A DNA stretch of 64,000 nucleotides from Syntrophaceae bacterium UBA1163 (GTDB lineage Bacteria; Desulfobacterota; BSN033; UBA1163). A program made the translations under genes and the position numbers. Positions 47,264-55,020 of this stretch are shown here, in pieces. Within the stretch, counting starts at the first letter, position 1; every line of letters starts with the position of its first letter. The stretch lies in the NCBI GenBank assembly GCA_002311635.1, contig DBZJ01000009.1, positions 11,876-75,875 of the forward strand, in the 5' to 3' direction. Below the pieces are notes generated by a model that was not told the origin of the DNA, searched no databases, and saw only the letters and a list, made by a program, of their open reading frames with translations.

Positions 47264-47842
47264 TTAAGGCCTCTTTCCTTTTGTGGCTGGTTTCTGCTCC
47301 GTCCGTGGAGGCATTTTTTCCACATCCTTTGAATGGGCAAGAGGAAGAAGGTAGAGTTTGTAAAAAATTGGGTCACCCCACAATTTGATTTCGGGTGCCA
47401 AATCCCCTACTAGAGCGGAGAAGGGAGGAAAATTGTTATAGGCATTAAAATTCTCCGAGACGTCTTTTAAACATTTATAAAGCTTGACCGAGGCGCCGAG
47501 ATGAGCGGGTTTCTCCTTCAACAACTTAATCTGTTGAATTCCCGTTTCGATCGATGCTTGGTCTTCCTCCAGCTTTGATATCCAAAATTTTCCCTCCTGA
47601 TATAGAACCTCCGTCTCCCCCGTCTGAACGGCCTGCATCAGCTTTGTGCGAATCCCTTGAGCCCGCTTCATCACTTCATCCAGTTGATTGAGCAGCTCCA
47701 TTTTGTCTTTCTTGGAAAGTTCGACGGTCTTGGATGAGGCTTTTGACAAAAAATACTGCAGAGTATCGTCTTCTGCAAAGCCCATGCTGGTGAAGCCAAA
47801 GGACAAAAGAATTGCCGTGAGAAAGAATTTGCCACGTCTCAT
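47264..47842 (-). CDS. exported protein of unknown function
   Basis: 192 residues with a signal peptide (MRRGKFFLTAILLSFGFTSMG, cleaved near FAE-DD). The rest is helical and charged (KTVELSKKDKMELLNQLDEVMKRAQG; ASIETGIQQIKLLKEK) and ends in a Lys/Pro-rich tail. I do not recognise a family. It sits between the XdhC-like and YqeC genes on the same strand, with 258 bp of repeat-rich space on its upstream side. Confidence 0.65.
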   Translation of the reverse strand: MRRGKFFLTAILLSFGFTSMGFAEDDTLQYFLSKASSKTVELSKKDKMELLNQLDEVMKRAQGIRTKLMQAVQTGETEVLYQEGKFWISKLEEDQASIETGIQQIKLLKEKPAHLGASVKLYKCLKDVSENFNAYNNFPPFSALVGDLAPEIKLWGDPIFYKLYLLPLAHSKDVEKMPPRTEQKPATKGKRP

Positions 47843-48100
47843 CTTATCCCTCCATTAACCTCTCGTCCATCCCCTCTCCTCTGCCTGGAAGGCAGGGAAA
47901 ACAGCCCACCCGTTTGGGCAATGGTCACGGTGACGAGGCCCGTTTCGGACAATGAACGATGGACAACGAACAAATAAACAAAAAAATAATAAGCTGTTCA
48001 TCGTTTATCGTTTCATGTTCATCGTCCCTAACAACATGGGCATCCTCACCCTTGCCCGCGGACAGAACCTGTTTTCAATGAAATCGTTCACGATGAACTT
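47843..48100. other. repeat-word gap
   Basis: No gene. 47950-48025 contains ATGAACGATGGACAACGAAC and TGTTCATCGTTTATCGTTTC, which mirror each other. The same GTTCATCG words recur at 48930-49030. Confidence 0.5.
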
Positions 48101-48877
48101 CTATGGAAAGATCACCTCTACCACAGGGGGCTCACTATTCAACTGTCCCAAGACGATCTTTTCGATCTTCTGGTGCTTTTTGTCAAGAACTTTCTGCGCG
48201 ATATTCCTTGCCTTTGCTACGCCATCTGGAAGGTCCACTTTGTTAAGGAAGGCGACGACCCTAGACGAAGAAGGAGCTCCTTTAAAGATGCCCTCGGAAT
48301 GAGTCATTAAAATAGCCATGGCCTCATCCGTCAGCCTTTCTCCAACAGGAATCCCTGTTATCTTTGAAACCCTTTCCGGCTGAAAAACATTTTCATCGCT
48401 TAATTCTTTCCCCATCCCATCTGTCCCCAAAATGGCCACGACTAAACTCGTCGCCGTTGGGATCACGGGCTCATTCTCCCTCGGCGCTTTCACCGGTCGG
48501 CCCGCCGCGCCATCCGCTTCTACAATAACCACATCCGTTTCACGTAAACGCCAAAGTGCACCCACTAATTTTTGAGAAATCCCCTTCAATTTCCCTGATT
48601 CAAGCCTCTCCCGAGCAACCGTGATATGAGCGTATCGATCGAGATGGCGCCGCACAAAATCCTTAATCTTCCCTTCATCCGGATCGACAAACAGAGAACC
48701 CGTTTCTCCTAAAGCGGGCTCCGCTATCTTCGTGGTCGTAGTGGTAACCACCTTCATCCCGCGGAGAAGCAGCTCTTTGGCAAGGCGAAACATGAGTGTG
48801 GTCTTTCCCCCTGCCCCGACCAAGCTGACCACGTCCCTTGCCTTGATCCCCAAGGCTTCGGTCAGAGAATCAACCAT
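48101..48877 (-). CDS. yqeC: YqeC, selenium-dependent molybdenum hydroxylase accessory protein
   Basis: 258 residues from ATG 48877 with GAGGAAGG upstream; a longer frame goes to 48919. A P-loop (LVGAGGKTTLMFRLA, about 18-32) and VVTTTTTKIAEP, IVEADGAAGRPVKAP and VVAFLNKVD are typical of YqeC. The family occurs in genomes with selenium-dependent molybdenum hydroxylases, together with YqeB, and is thought to help make or insert the labile selenium cofactor. No hydroxylase is in the window. Confidence 0.87.
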   Translation of the reverse strand: MVDSLTEALGIKARDVVSLVGAGGKTTLMFRLAKELLLRGMKVVTTTTTKIAEPALGETGSLFVDPDEGKIKDFVRRHLDRYAHITVARERLESGKLKGISQKLVGALWRLRETDVVIVEADGAAGRPVKAPRENEPVIPTATSLVVAILGTDGMGKELSDENVFQPERVSKITGIPVGERLTDEAMAILMTHSEGIFKGAPSSSRVVAFLNKVDLPDGVAKARNIAQKVLDKKHQKIEKIVLGQLNSEPPVVEVIFP

Positions 48878-48919
48878 GCCTTCCTCTTTGGGGTCTCCTT
48901 CACAAGCTCTCCGTGACAA

Positions 48920-49066
48920 ACACGTGACGGACGATAAATGATGAACAGTGCGTCTTCTCTTTTGTTCACTGCCTATAGTCTATTGCCCACGGTTCATTGT
49001 TCATCGCCCATTGTTCATGGTTGATCGTTCGAAACGTCCCTCGTCACCCGATCCCGAACACCATCT
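48920..49066. repeat. GTTCATCG-type word array
   Basis: ACGATAAATGATGAACAG on the left is mirrored by ACGGTTCATTGTTCATCGCCCATTGTTCATGG on the right. Each arm consists of repeated seven- to nine-base words. It lies between yqeC and yqeB. Confidence 0.5.
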
Positions 49067-49912
49067 TCATCGATTGAACCTGTATAAAACGGCTTCCAGC
49101 ACTCCTCCGCCAATGGCTCTTGCTTTATCTGAGATAGTAAAGCAGGACTCCTTTTTGCCCCTCGGATCGATATCGCCTACCTTCATCCCTTTCTTTACTT
49201 CCACCCCTTCTCGAAGAAGCCCTCTCAAAACACCGCTGATTCTGGCGATGACCGGAAAATCGTCTACCACCGCCACCACGGATCCCATTTCCAGTCTATC
49301 TCCAATTGATTTTTGTGGATGGAAAATCCCCTTTTTCATTGTTCGAAGAACCCTTCCCATCGTATATCCGCCGATCTCCCCCGGAATGCCCGTGTCAGGT
49401 TCTGCTGTCCCATTCAAGATCATCCTGCCCAGCTGCTGTCCGCGATTCGTTTCGATGACGATGTGAACATCTCTTCCTGCCGTAAACCCTGGACCAAGAC
49501 CGATCACCAAAGGCGCATCGTGAACCTGAGTACCTAAATTCTGCTTAGCCATGATGGCGTCCACCAGGACATCGGGTTTCAAAAAACTTTTTGTCCTCTT
49601 CCCATCAGGGTCCACAAGAATTGGGACGTCCGCTTTCTGCCACACGGATACAACTTCCTCCGGCCTGGAAATAAGTCGGGCACGAACGCCTTCCACTTCT
49701 TTCTTGCCTTCATAGATCGCCTCGCTGAAGGCTACCTCTCTTCTTACAGCCAGGGGATGGGGGATCTCTGTCAGGCAGATCTTAAAATGGGACCGGTAAA
49801 GCCGGTGGGCAACCCCGCTGGCGACCTCCCCGGCCCCTCGAATCAAAACGACTAACTCACCCACGCTCTTTTTTGATTTCGTCTGAATTCCCTTCTTCAT
49901 TCTCTCACTCAA
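49067..49912 (-). CDS. yqeB: YqeB, selenium-dependent molybdenum hydroxylase accessory protein
   Basis: 281 residues. LVVLIRGAGEVASGVAHRLYRSHFKICLTEIPHPLAVRR is the family start; then VPILVDPDGK, LVDAIMAKQNLGTQVHDAPLVIGLGPGFTAGRDVHIVIETNRG and RILRTMKKGIF-like segments, with an IsoMoCo-like strand set at the end (DIDPRGKKESC). YqeB is a signature gene of the selenium cofactor trait. It overlaps the MocA-like gene by four bases, so the two are co-translated. Confidence 0.88.
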   Translation of the reverse strand: MSERMKKGIQTKSKKSVGELVVLIRGAGEVASGVAHRLYRSHFKICLTEIPHPLAVRREVAFSEAIYEGKKEVEGVRARLISRPEEVVSVWQKADVPILVDPDGKRTKSFLKPDVLVDAIMAKQNLGTQVHDAPLVIGLGPGFTAGRDVHIVIETNRGQQLGRMILNGTAEPDTGIPGEIGGYTMGRVLRTMKKGIFHPQKSIGDRLEMGSVVAVVDDFPVIARISGVLRGLLREGVEVKKGMKVGDIDPRGKKESCFTISDKARAIGGGVLEAVLYRFNR

Positions 49913-50505
49913 TCCTTGCTTCTTCCTTCTCGCCCTTTTTTATAATCTTGCCACGTATCCACATCCTTTACAACGCCTATCGATTTTACGCGAATCGCTC
50001 GTACGTCTTGAGGATGCCTCTCCATGATGGGCCTGCCTCCCACATCTCCCTCCAAATTCAATAACTCCTTCCTGTATCTCCTATGGAAAATAACAGGATG
50101 CCCTTGTCTACCCTGAAAGGAGGGAACGATGATTCCACCTTTTCCTTTTTGAAAGGCATGGATCAAAACATTGATCGTCGGCGTCTTGAGAAAAGGCTGA
50201 TCCCCCAAAGCGATGAGGATCCCGTCACTTTTGGAGCGGACGGCCATAAGACCTCTACGGATGGAAGTACTCATGCCCCTGTACGAATAGGGATTGATGA
50301 CGGCTCTCGCTTTTCGACTGCGAAATAGATTTTTCGCCCCCTTCTTTCGAACGCCAAGGACGATGACTAGCTCCCGGACTTCAGATCGCAACAGAGTTTC
50401 AAAGCAATGCTCCAGGACGGTCTTCCTTCCCCAAGGCAGGGATAATTTATCGACGCCCATTCTTTTCGACTTACCGGCTCCGAGGAGAATGGCTGAAATC
50501 ATCAT
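49909..50505 (-). CDS. MocA-like molybdenum cofactor nucleotidyltransferase
   Basis: 198 residues. LLGAGKSKRMGVDKLSLPWGRKTVLEH is the nucleotide-binding signature of MobA/MocA enzymes; LIALGDQPFL carries the metal-binding Asp, and VIFHRRYRKELLNLEGDVGGRPIM the later substrate segment. It should join CMP (or GMP) to molybdopterin for the hydroxylases served by XdhC/YqeB/YqeC. It is the first gene of the group; the space upstream should hold its promoter. Confidence 0.87.
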   Translation of the reverse strand: MMISAILLGAGKSKRMGVDKLSLPWGRKTVLEHCFETLLRSEVRELVIVLGVRKKGAKNLFRSRKARAVINPYSYRGMSTSIRRGLMAVRSKSDGILIALGDQPFLKTPTINVLIHAFQKGKGGIIVPSFQGRQGHPVIFHRRYRKELLNLEGDVGGRPIMERHPQDVRAIRVKSIGVVKDVDTWQDYKKGREGRSKD

Positions 50506-50865
50506 CTTCTTCTATTTGTTAACTCTTACAAATTTAATCCGTATCCTCAATTTCTGTCAAGGTTTTGAGGCAGAATATCGGCTCTTAACTCTATCGGACG
50601 CTTGCAAAAAAAACGGACAAGCTTTCCGCTGAATCCTTTGAGAAGGAGGAATCTGAGGGCCGATTCCAATATTGCCTTCGCTGTTGTGGATTCAAGAGTT
50701 TTAAGGGGATACCCGATTGGTAGGGAAAGCAGAATTCTCGAAAAGTGTGATATCTACGATGGTGTCGTCTGTTATCTTCAGACCCTGCCAATGAAAATGC
50801 CTGGTCCTCGGCGTGTCGAAATAACCGAGTGGAGAAAATCTTCAATCCCGGTACGTGAAAAAAGA
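50506..50865. other. gap with no convincing gene
   Basis: Several open frames here (for example 50602-50895 plus, 50591-50845 minus) have no recognisable domain, no good ribosome site and overlap each other, so none is called. The region should contain the promoter of the MocA-like gene. Confidence 0.4.
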
Positions 50866-50907
50866 AATCCCCCCAGGTCTTCCTTTACAGGCTGAGGTGG
50901 GGGGATT
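50866..50907 (-). terminator. intrinsic terminator of the ferritin-like gene
   Basis: TGGGGGGATT and AATCCCCCCA form a 10-bp stem; on the minus strand it is followed by TTTCTTTTTT. It lies directly downstream of the ferritin-like stop. Confidence 0.8.
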
Positions 50908-50915
50908 AACAAACC

Positions 50916-51362
50916 CTACACTTCTTCCAGCATCGTGGTGAAGAGATCGTGATGCTCCTCTTCATCCTCAAGGATCTCTTTGAACATAAAAGCCGTCGTA
51001 ACATCCCCTTCTTTTTGAGCCAGCTCAATAATCCCCCGATACATCTCGATCGCTTCTACCTCTGCCCTTACATCGAGTTCGAGGAACTCTTTCAAACTCT
51101 CCCCCACCTTGATGGGTGATGGTTTAGTGGTTGGGGTTCCCTCAAGATACCAAAGTCTCTCAGCAATCTTCTCGGCATGTTTCATCTCCACAATGGCCGT
51201 CTGTTGGAATTTATCCTGGACCGCAACGCCCTTCACCCCCACCACCTGCACATGCTGCCACATGTACTGGATGCTAACTTGAATCTCCCTGGCAATGGCG
51301 TCATTTAACATTCCTTTCAGCTTGTCACTCGCCTTGACGACAGGTTTTAACGAAATTGCCAT
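50916..51362 (-). CDS. ferritin/bacterioferritin-like diiron protein
   Basis: 148 residues from ATG 51362, with GGAGGTG seven bases upstream. Four-helix bundle with E in AIAREIQVSIQYMWQ, E-x2-H in EMKHAEKIAERL, E in RAEVEAIEMYRG and E-x2-H in EDEEEHHDLF: the six diiron ligands of the ferritin-like family. Likely roles are iron storage or removal of peroxide in an anaerobe. It is a single gene with its own terminator. Confidence 0.87.
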   Translation of the reverse strand: MAISLKPVVKASDKLKGMLNDAIAREIQVSIQYMWQHVQVVGVKGVAVQDKFQQTAIVEMKHAEKIAERLWYLEGTPTTKPSPIKVGESLKEFLELDVRAEVEAIEMYRGIIELAQKEGDVTTAFMFKEILEDEEEHHDLFTTMLEEV

Positions 51363-51425
51363 ATCCTTCACCTCCTCTCTGAATTTGGATTAGTCATCCT
51401 TCATTTTCTGTTCCAATTCTCTACC

Positions 51426-51498
51426 AAGCCCCTTTCGAAAGAAATAAGGTGAAGTACGTATTTTTCGATGAAAAGCACGGTATTTTTGAAAAGGGCTT
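51426..51498. repeat. inverted repeat in the divergent promoter region
   Basis: AAGCCCCTTTCGAAAG (from 51426) and TTTGAAAAGGGCTT (to 51498) pair imperfectly over about 14 bases. It lies between the divergent ferritin-like and amidase genes and could be a regulatory structure. Confidence 0.4.
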
Positions 51499-51550
51499 AA
51501 CGATTTGCACACAGGCTGCCCTTTCCAATCGCTGAATCTTAAGCATCAGA

Positions 51551-51579
51551 TTGACATATTGATTTGGTTATGCTATCGC
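51551..51579 (+). promoter_or_regulatory. possible promoter of the amidase gene
   Basis: TTGACA (51551-51556), 17 bp, TATCGC (51574-51579), ending 10 bases before the ATG. The -10 is weak and the leader very short, so confidence is low. Confidence 0.35.
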
Positions 51580-51589
51580 TAAGCCAAAG

Positions 51590-52741
51590 ATGGGAACTAA
51601 ATTTCCAAAAATCATCCTCCTGTCCTTCTTCCTAATCCCCATCCTGACTTTACAGCCTACTTTTGCCCCGGCTGCCCTCATCACAGATGTGAGGTCTTGG
51701 TCTGCCACGGATCACACCCGAGTGGTCATCGACCTCACGGAACCCGTCCAATATGAGAGCACTTCACAGGAAAATCCTCCTCAATTTCAGCTGGAGTTGA
51801 AAGGGGTCTACTTCTATACTCCCAAGAGAGAGTTGGAAGTGAAAGATCCGTTTCTTAGCACGATTAGTCTAACGGATCTTGGCGATGGAAGAGTCAGAAT
51901 TATTTTTCAGCAAAAAAAGACCTTGAACACCAATGTTTTCCTTCTAAAGCCTTACCAAGATAAACCCCACCGTCTTGTCATTGACCTTATCGATGTATCG
52001 CTGGAGAAAAAGGAAATAGAAGAGAGGCAGAAGCAAAAAGAGATCAGACCCAAAGGGACCAAGATCGTTGTCATTGATCCGGGTCACGGCGGGGAAGATC
52101 CGGGAGCCATCGGTCCGAAAAAGACGATGGAAAAGGATATCGTTTTAAAGGTAGGAGCGAAATTGCTTCAACTCCTTAATCGAGACAAGGAAATTCAGGC
52201 ATTCCTTACCCGAAAAGGAGATTATTTTATTCCTTTGGGCGGTAGAAGTAAGATGGCAACGGATTACGGTGCCGACCTATTTATCAGCCTCCATACAGAC
52301 GCAAGTTTCAACCCGCAGGCCAGAGGATCCTCTGTCTATTGTCTCTCCCTCGCGGGAGCCACGGATCAAGCAGCTAAGATCCTCGCTGACAAAGAGAATT
52401 TGTCAAACTTTTTGGGCGGTGTTACCTCAAAACCTATTACCAACGGAAAAGATAAGGTGGAGCCGATTTTGGTGGACCTCGCGCAGAACGATACGATGAG
52501 GGAAAGCTTTGTATTCGCTGAGACTGTTCTCCAGGACCTTAAGGCTGTCAACCTACTAAAATACTCTTCCTACCGGCAGGCCAACTTCATTGTTTTGAGA
52601 GCCCCGAGGATCCCTTCTGTGCTGATCGAGATGGCTTACATCACGAATAAGGAAGACGAACGCTTGCTCAAGAGCAGCGACTTTCAAGAAAAAATAGCGA
52701 AAGCCCTCGCCGTCTCTATTAAAAAATACTTCAGACCCTAA
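51590..52741 (+). CDS. AmiC-type N-acetylmuramoyl-L-alanine amidase
   Basis: 383 residues. Signal peptide (IILLSFFLIPILTLQPTFAPAA), AMIN domain (about 30-130; ITDVRSWSATDHTRVVIDL, PYQDKPHRLVIDLI), then Amidase_3 (about 160-380): IVVIDPGHGGEDPGAIG (zinc His), EKDIVLKVGAKL (Glu), FISLHTDAS (His) and IPSVLIEMAYITN (catalytic Glu). It cleaves peptide stems from glycan strands during cell division; the AMIN domain targets it in the periplasm. Confidence 0.92.
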   Translation: MGTKFPKIILLSFFLIPILTLQPTFAPAALITDVRSWSATDHTRVVIDLTEPVQYESTSQENPPQFQLELKGVYFYTPKRELEVKDPFLSTISLTDLGDGRVRIIFQQKKTLNTNVFLLKPYQDKPHRLVIDLIDVSLEKKEIEERQKQKEIRPKGTKIVVIDPGHGGEDPGAIGPKKTMEKDIVLKVGAKLLQLLNRDKEIQAFLTRKGDYFIPLGGRSKMATDYGADLFISLHTDASFNPQARGSSVYCLSLAGATDQAAKILADKENLSNFLGGVTSKPITNGKDKVEPILVDLAQNDTMRESFVFAETVLQDLKAVNLLKYSSYRQANFIVLRAPRIPSVLIEMAYITNKEDERLLKSSDFQEKIAKALAVSIKKYFRP

Positions 52742-52932
52742 CGCCTTCGGCTGCTCCTATTGACGTCTGCTAGCCGGACAGCCCGTTATCGCGTTGACAG
52801 ATCGACCGTCTTCTAAGGATCCGTAAAGGAGTGCTGCGAGCTTGAGGAAGTGTAGAATTCAGATGGACTCTTTAGAAAAGTAGGTGCAACCATAGATTTC
52901 GTGATTTTTTTCAAAGATCTCCCAAAAAATAT
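52742..52932. other. gap upstream of the nickel/cobalt gene group
   Basis: No gene or strong repeat is seen between the amidase stop and the promoter at 52933. Confidence 0.5.
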
Positions 52933-53019
52933 TTGACAAGCTCTACCATTATCGTATATATAAAAACTAGCCACGAAGGCGATGCTCCTACGAAAGGCGC
53001 GGCCAGAAGTGGCTTTTTT
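52933..53019 (+). promoter_or_regulatory. promoter followed by terminator-like leader hairpin
   Basis: TTGACA (52933-52938) with TATATA at 52955 or 52957 forms a promoter. About 10 bases later AGCCAC (52969-52974) and GTGGCT (53009-53014) close a stem-loop followed by TTTTTT, right before the start codon. A stem plus U-run between promoter and gene suggests an attenuator or a metal-responsive leader, but I could not match it to a known riboswitch. Confidence 0.5.
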
Positions 53020-53028
53020 ATTGATGGA

Positions 53029-53463
53029 ATGAGCGTGGAAAAGAGGAAGAAGTCCATCGCAGTGATCGACGGTCAGGGTGGGGGGATCGGAAGTGCCGTC
53101 ATCAAGCGCCTGCAGGAAAAGGTTGCCGGAGAGGCTGAAATCATCGCTTTAGGAACAAATGCAATGGCAACGGGAGCGATGCTGAAAGCGGGCGCCAACA
53201 AAGGCGCTTCCGGAGAGAATGCCATTGTCCAAACCGTAAAAACCGTGGATATCATCATCGGGACTGCCGGCATCGTGTTGGCCAATTCAATGATGGGGGA
53301 GTTGACCCCAACAATGGCAGAGGCCATTGCTTCGTCACTTGCGATGAAATTTCTGCTCCCGCTAAAAATGCAGGACGTTGAAATCGTTGGTGCGCCGAAG
53401 GAACCCCTTCCCCATTTGATTGATCAACTGATCAGACGGATCCAAGAATTGGTTGGAACTTGA
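53029..53463 (+). CDS. DUF3842 family protein
   Basis: 144 residues from ATG 53029 (a GTG at 53035 is possible); the longer frame from 52933 covers the leader hairpin and is rejected. SIAVIDGQGGGIGSAVIKRL resembles a nucleotide-binding loop; IIALGTNAMATGAMLKAGANKGASGENA and IIIGTAGIVLANSMMGELTP follow. DUF3842 proteins are found in anaerobes beside CooT and CbiM-like genes, as here, so a nickel-related role is likely but unknown. Confidence 0.8.
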   Translation: MSVEKRKKSIAVIDGQGGGIGSAVIKRLQEKVAGEAEIIALGTNAMATGAMLKAGANKGASGENAIVQTVKTVDIIIGTAGIVLANSMMGELTPTMAEAIASSLAMKFLLPLKMQDVEIVGAPKEPLPHLIDQLIRRIQELVGT

Positions 53464-53539
53464 AGGGAAAAGCTCCGACACGAATCACGCCTGCCTACCC
53501 GTAGGCAGGGACACGGACACGTAAATTTAGGAGGAAAAA

Positions 53540-53728
53540 ATGTGTGAGGCCAATGCCTATCTAGTAAAAGAAGGAAGGGAAGAATTGGTGCTAGAAGACA
53601 TCTCCATCCTTCGGCCGGAAAAAGATGAACTCTATCTTCAAAATATCTTTGGTGAACAAAAACGGATCAAGGCCCGAATCAAAGAGATGAACCTGATCGA
53701 TCATCGCATCGTTTTGGAACAAGGCTAA
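53540..53728 (+). CDS. CooT-like nickel-binding protein
   Basis: 62 residues: MCEANAYLVKEGREELVLEDISILRPEKDELYLQNIFGEQKRI. The MC-x-A start with Cys2 and the V-L-E-D-I/V pattern are those of CooT, a small dimeric protein whose N-terminal Cys binds Ni(II) in carbon monoxide dehydrogenase maturation. AGGAGG lies upstream. Placed between DUF3842 and a CbiM/NikM permease, it points to nickel handling. Confidence 0.8.
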   Translation: MCEANAYLVKEGREELVLEDISILRPEKDELYLQNIFGEQKRIKARIKEMNLIDHRIVLEQG

Positions 53729-53829
53729 ATCGATCCGTTGCCGTGACTCGTCAATCGTGACGGGATGAAGTCTGAATGGGCTGAGAAACAACGATTTACG
53801 AATCGCAAAACACGCATTGCGAATGAAGA

Positions 53830-53888
53830 GGCCACGAAAGCCTTTACATCTACAGAAGTAGAAAAAGTCTTCGTGGTCTTTTTATTTT
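53830..53888 (+). terminator. hairpin with U-run after the CooT-like gene
   Basis: GCCACGAA and TTCGTGGT close a stem with CTAC/GTAG inside, followed by CTTTTTATTTT. It could terminate or attenuate before cbiM. The words CCACGAAGG also occur in the leader at 52971-52979. Confidence 0.6.
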
Positions 53889-53936
53889 GATCCCCTCCCC
53901 AAAGAGGGGGTAAGGGGATCAAAAAGGAGAAAATAT

Positions 53937-54611
53937 ACGCACATACCGGATGGATTCCTGAGCAATACGCTCAATGCGGCCACTTTTGTCATCTCTGCAG
54001 GCGCCTGTGCTTATGGAGTGAGACGGGTAAACCGTAACTTTGGAGAGCGAGAAGTTCCCCTGATGGGCGTGACGGCTGCCTTCATTTTCGCCGCTCAGAT
54101 GATCAATTTTCCTGTGGCCGGAGGAACCAGCGGCCATTTCCTGGGAGCGGTTTTTTCCTCGGTGCTCCTAGGCCCCTGGGCAAGCCTCATCATTATGACC
54201 ATCGTCCTCGTTGTCCAATGCCTCGGATTTGCTGACGGAGGGTTAACCGCTATCGGTTCCAATATCTTCAACATGGGTGTGATGGGAGCATTGGGAGGCT
54301 ACGGCGTTTTCATCTCTCTTTACGTCTTGTTCCGGAAAAGCCGAAAGGGATTTTTTATTGCACTTGCTATTGCGTCATGGTGCTCGATTATGATGGGGGC
54401 CTGCGCAGCGGCAATTGAATTGGCGATCTCAGGAACTTCTCCCTTGAAAGTGGCGTTGCCTGCCATGGCAGGTACTCACGCGCTCATCGGCATCGGCGAG
54501 GCGATCATCACCACGACGGCAGTTTCCCTCATTTTAAAAACGAGGCCAGACCTGGTGGGAGCTTACACCCGCCCTCGCATCGACCACAAGAGATCGCTTC
54601 ATAAATCATGA
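53937..54611 (+). CDS. cbiM: CbiM/NikM-type nickel or cobalt transporter subunit, apparent ACG start
   Basis: The family N-terminus M-H-I-P-D-G-F-L-S is found in frame as ACG CAC ATA CCG GAT GGA TTC CTG AGC from 53937, with AAGGAG seven bases upstream and no ATG, GTG or TTG nearby. The first ATG-like start (54018) would drop the metal-site His2. So the gene seems to start at ACG, giving 224 residues with about six membrane helices (FAAQMINFPVAGGTSGHFLG; LTAIGSNIFNMGVMGALGGYGV). CbiM/NikM is the substrate-binding S component of ECF metal importers. The ATPase and T subunits (CbiO, CbiQ) are not adjacent. Confidence 0.82.
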   Translation, partial: THIPDGFLSNTLNAATFVISAGACAYGVRRVNRNFGEREVPLMGVTAAFIFAAQMINFPVAGGTSGHFLGAVFSSVLLGPWASLIIMTIVLVVQCLGFADGGLTAIGSNIFNMGVMGALGGYGVFISLYVLFRKSRKGFFIALAIASWCSIMMGACAAAIELAISGTSPLKVALPAMAGTHALIGIGEAIITTTAVSLILKTRPDLVGAYTRPRIDHKRSLHKS

Positions 54612-54703
54612 TCCAAGGGTGATAGGGGTGGAACAACCCAAGGGTCTCTCGTGATTTATGACAGAATCTCCGAGGGGACAGGGCGACCAGGCAGGAGGAT
54701 TTC

Positions 54704-55000
54704 ATGAAAAGACGGCTTGACGGATATGTATGGGTTGGATTGGGAGTCGCCCTTCTCCTGGCCCTCTTTCTCTCACCCTTTGCCTCCACTTCTCCTGAGA
54801 GTCTTGAAAAAATCGCAGAAGCAAAGAGATTATCAGAAAGAGGAGGGGGTTGGAAATTCTGGGAATATGCACCTTTTTCCGATTATACACTTCCGTGGAT
54901 TAAGAATGCGAAAGTGTCCACCGCTCTTTCGGGGCTGGTCGGAACCCTTGCTATCTTCTTCATCACGATCGGTATTGCAAAAGTGATTAGAAAACGATAG
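54704..55000 (+). CDS. PDGLE-domain, CbiN/NikN-like membrane protein
   Basis: 98 residues, with one helix near the start (YVWVGLGVALLLALFLSPFAS), a short outer loop with SPESLEKIAEAKRL and PFSDYTLPWI, and a second helix (VSTALSGLVGTLAIFFITIGIA). This is the PDGLE/CbiN arrangement of auxiliary subunits that sit with CbiM/NikM. AGGAGG precedes the ATG. CbiMN alone can import metal slowly in some systems, or a distant CbiQO may serve it. Confidence 0.82.
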   Translation: MKRRLDGYVWVGLGVALLLALFLSPFASTSPESLEKIAEAKRLSERGGGWKFWEYAPFSDYTLPWIKNAKVSTALSGLVGTLAIFFITIGIAKVIRKR

Positions 55001-55020
55001 AGGACTTGTTCTCAAGGGGA

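Noticed and set aside
50602-50895. 97-codon plus-strand frame near the MocA-like gene
   Set aside because: No domain, no ribosome site, and it runs through the ferritin terminator hairpin.
52969-53014. Known riboswitch in the leader (fluoride, NiCo, cobalamin)
   Set aside because: The sequence lacks the conserved core words of these classes; only a stem with a U-run can be supported.
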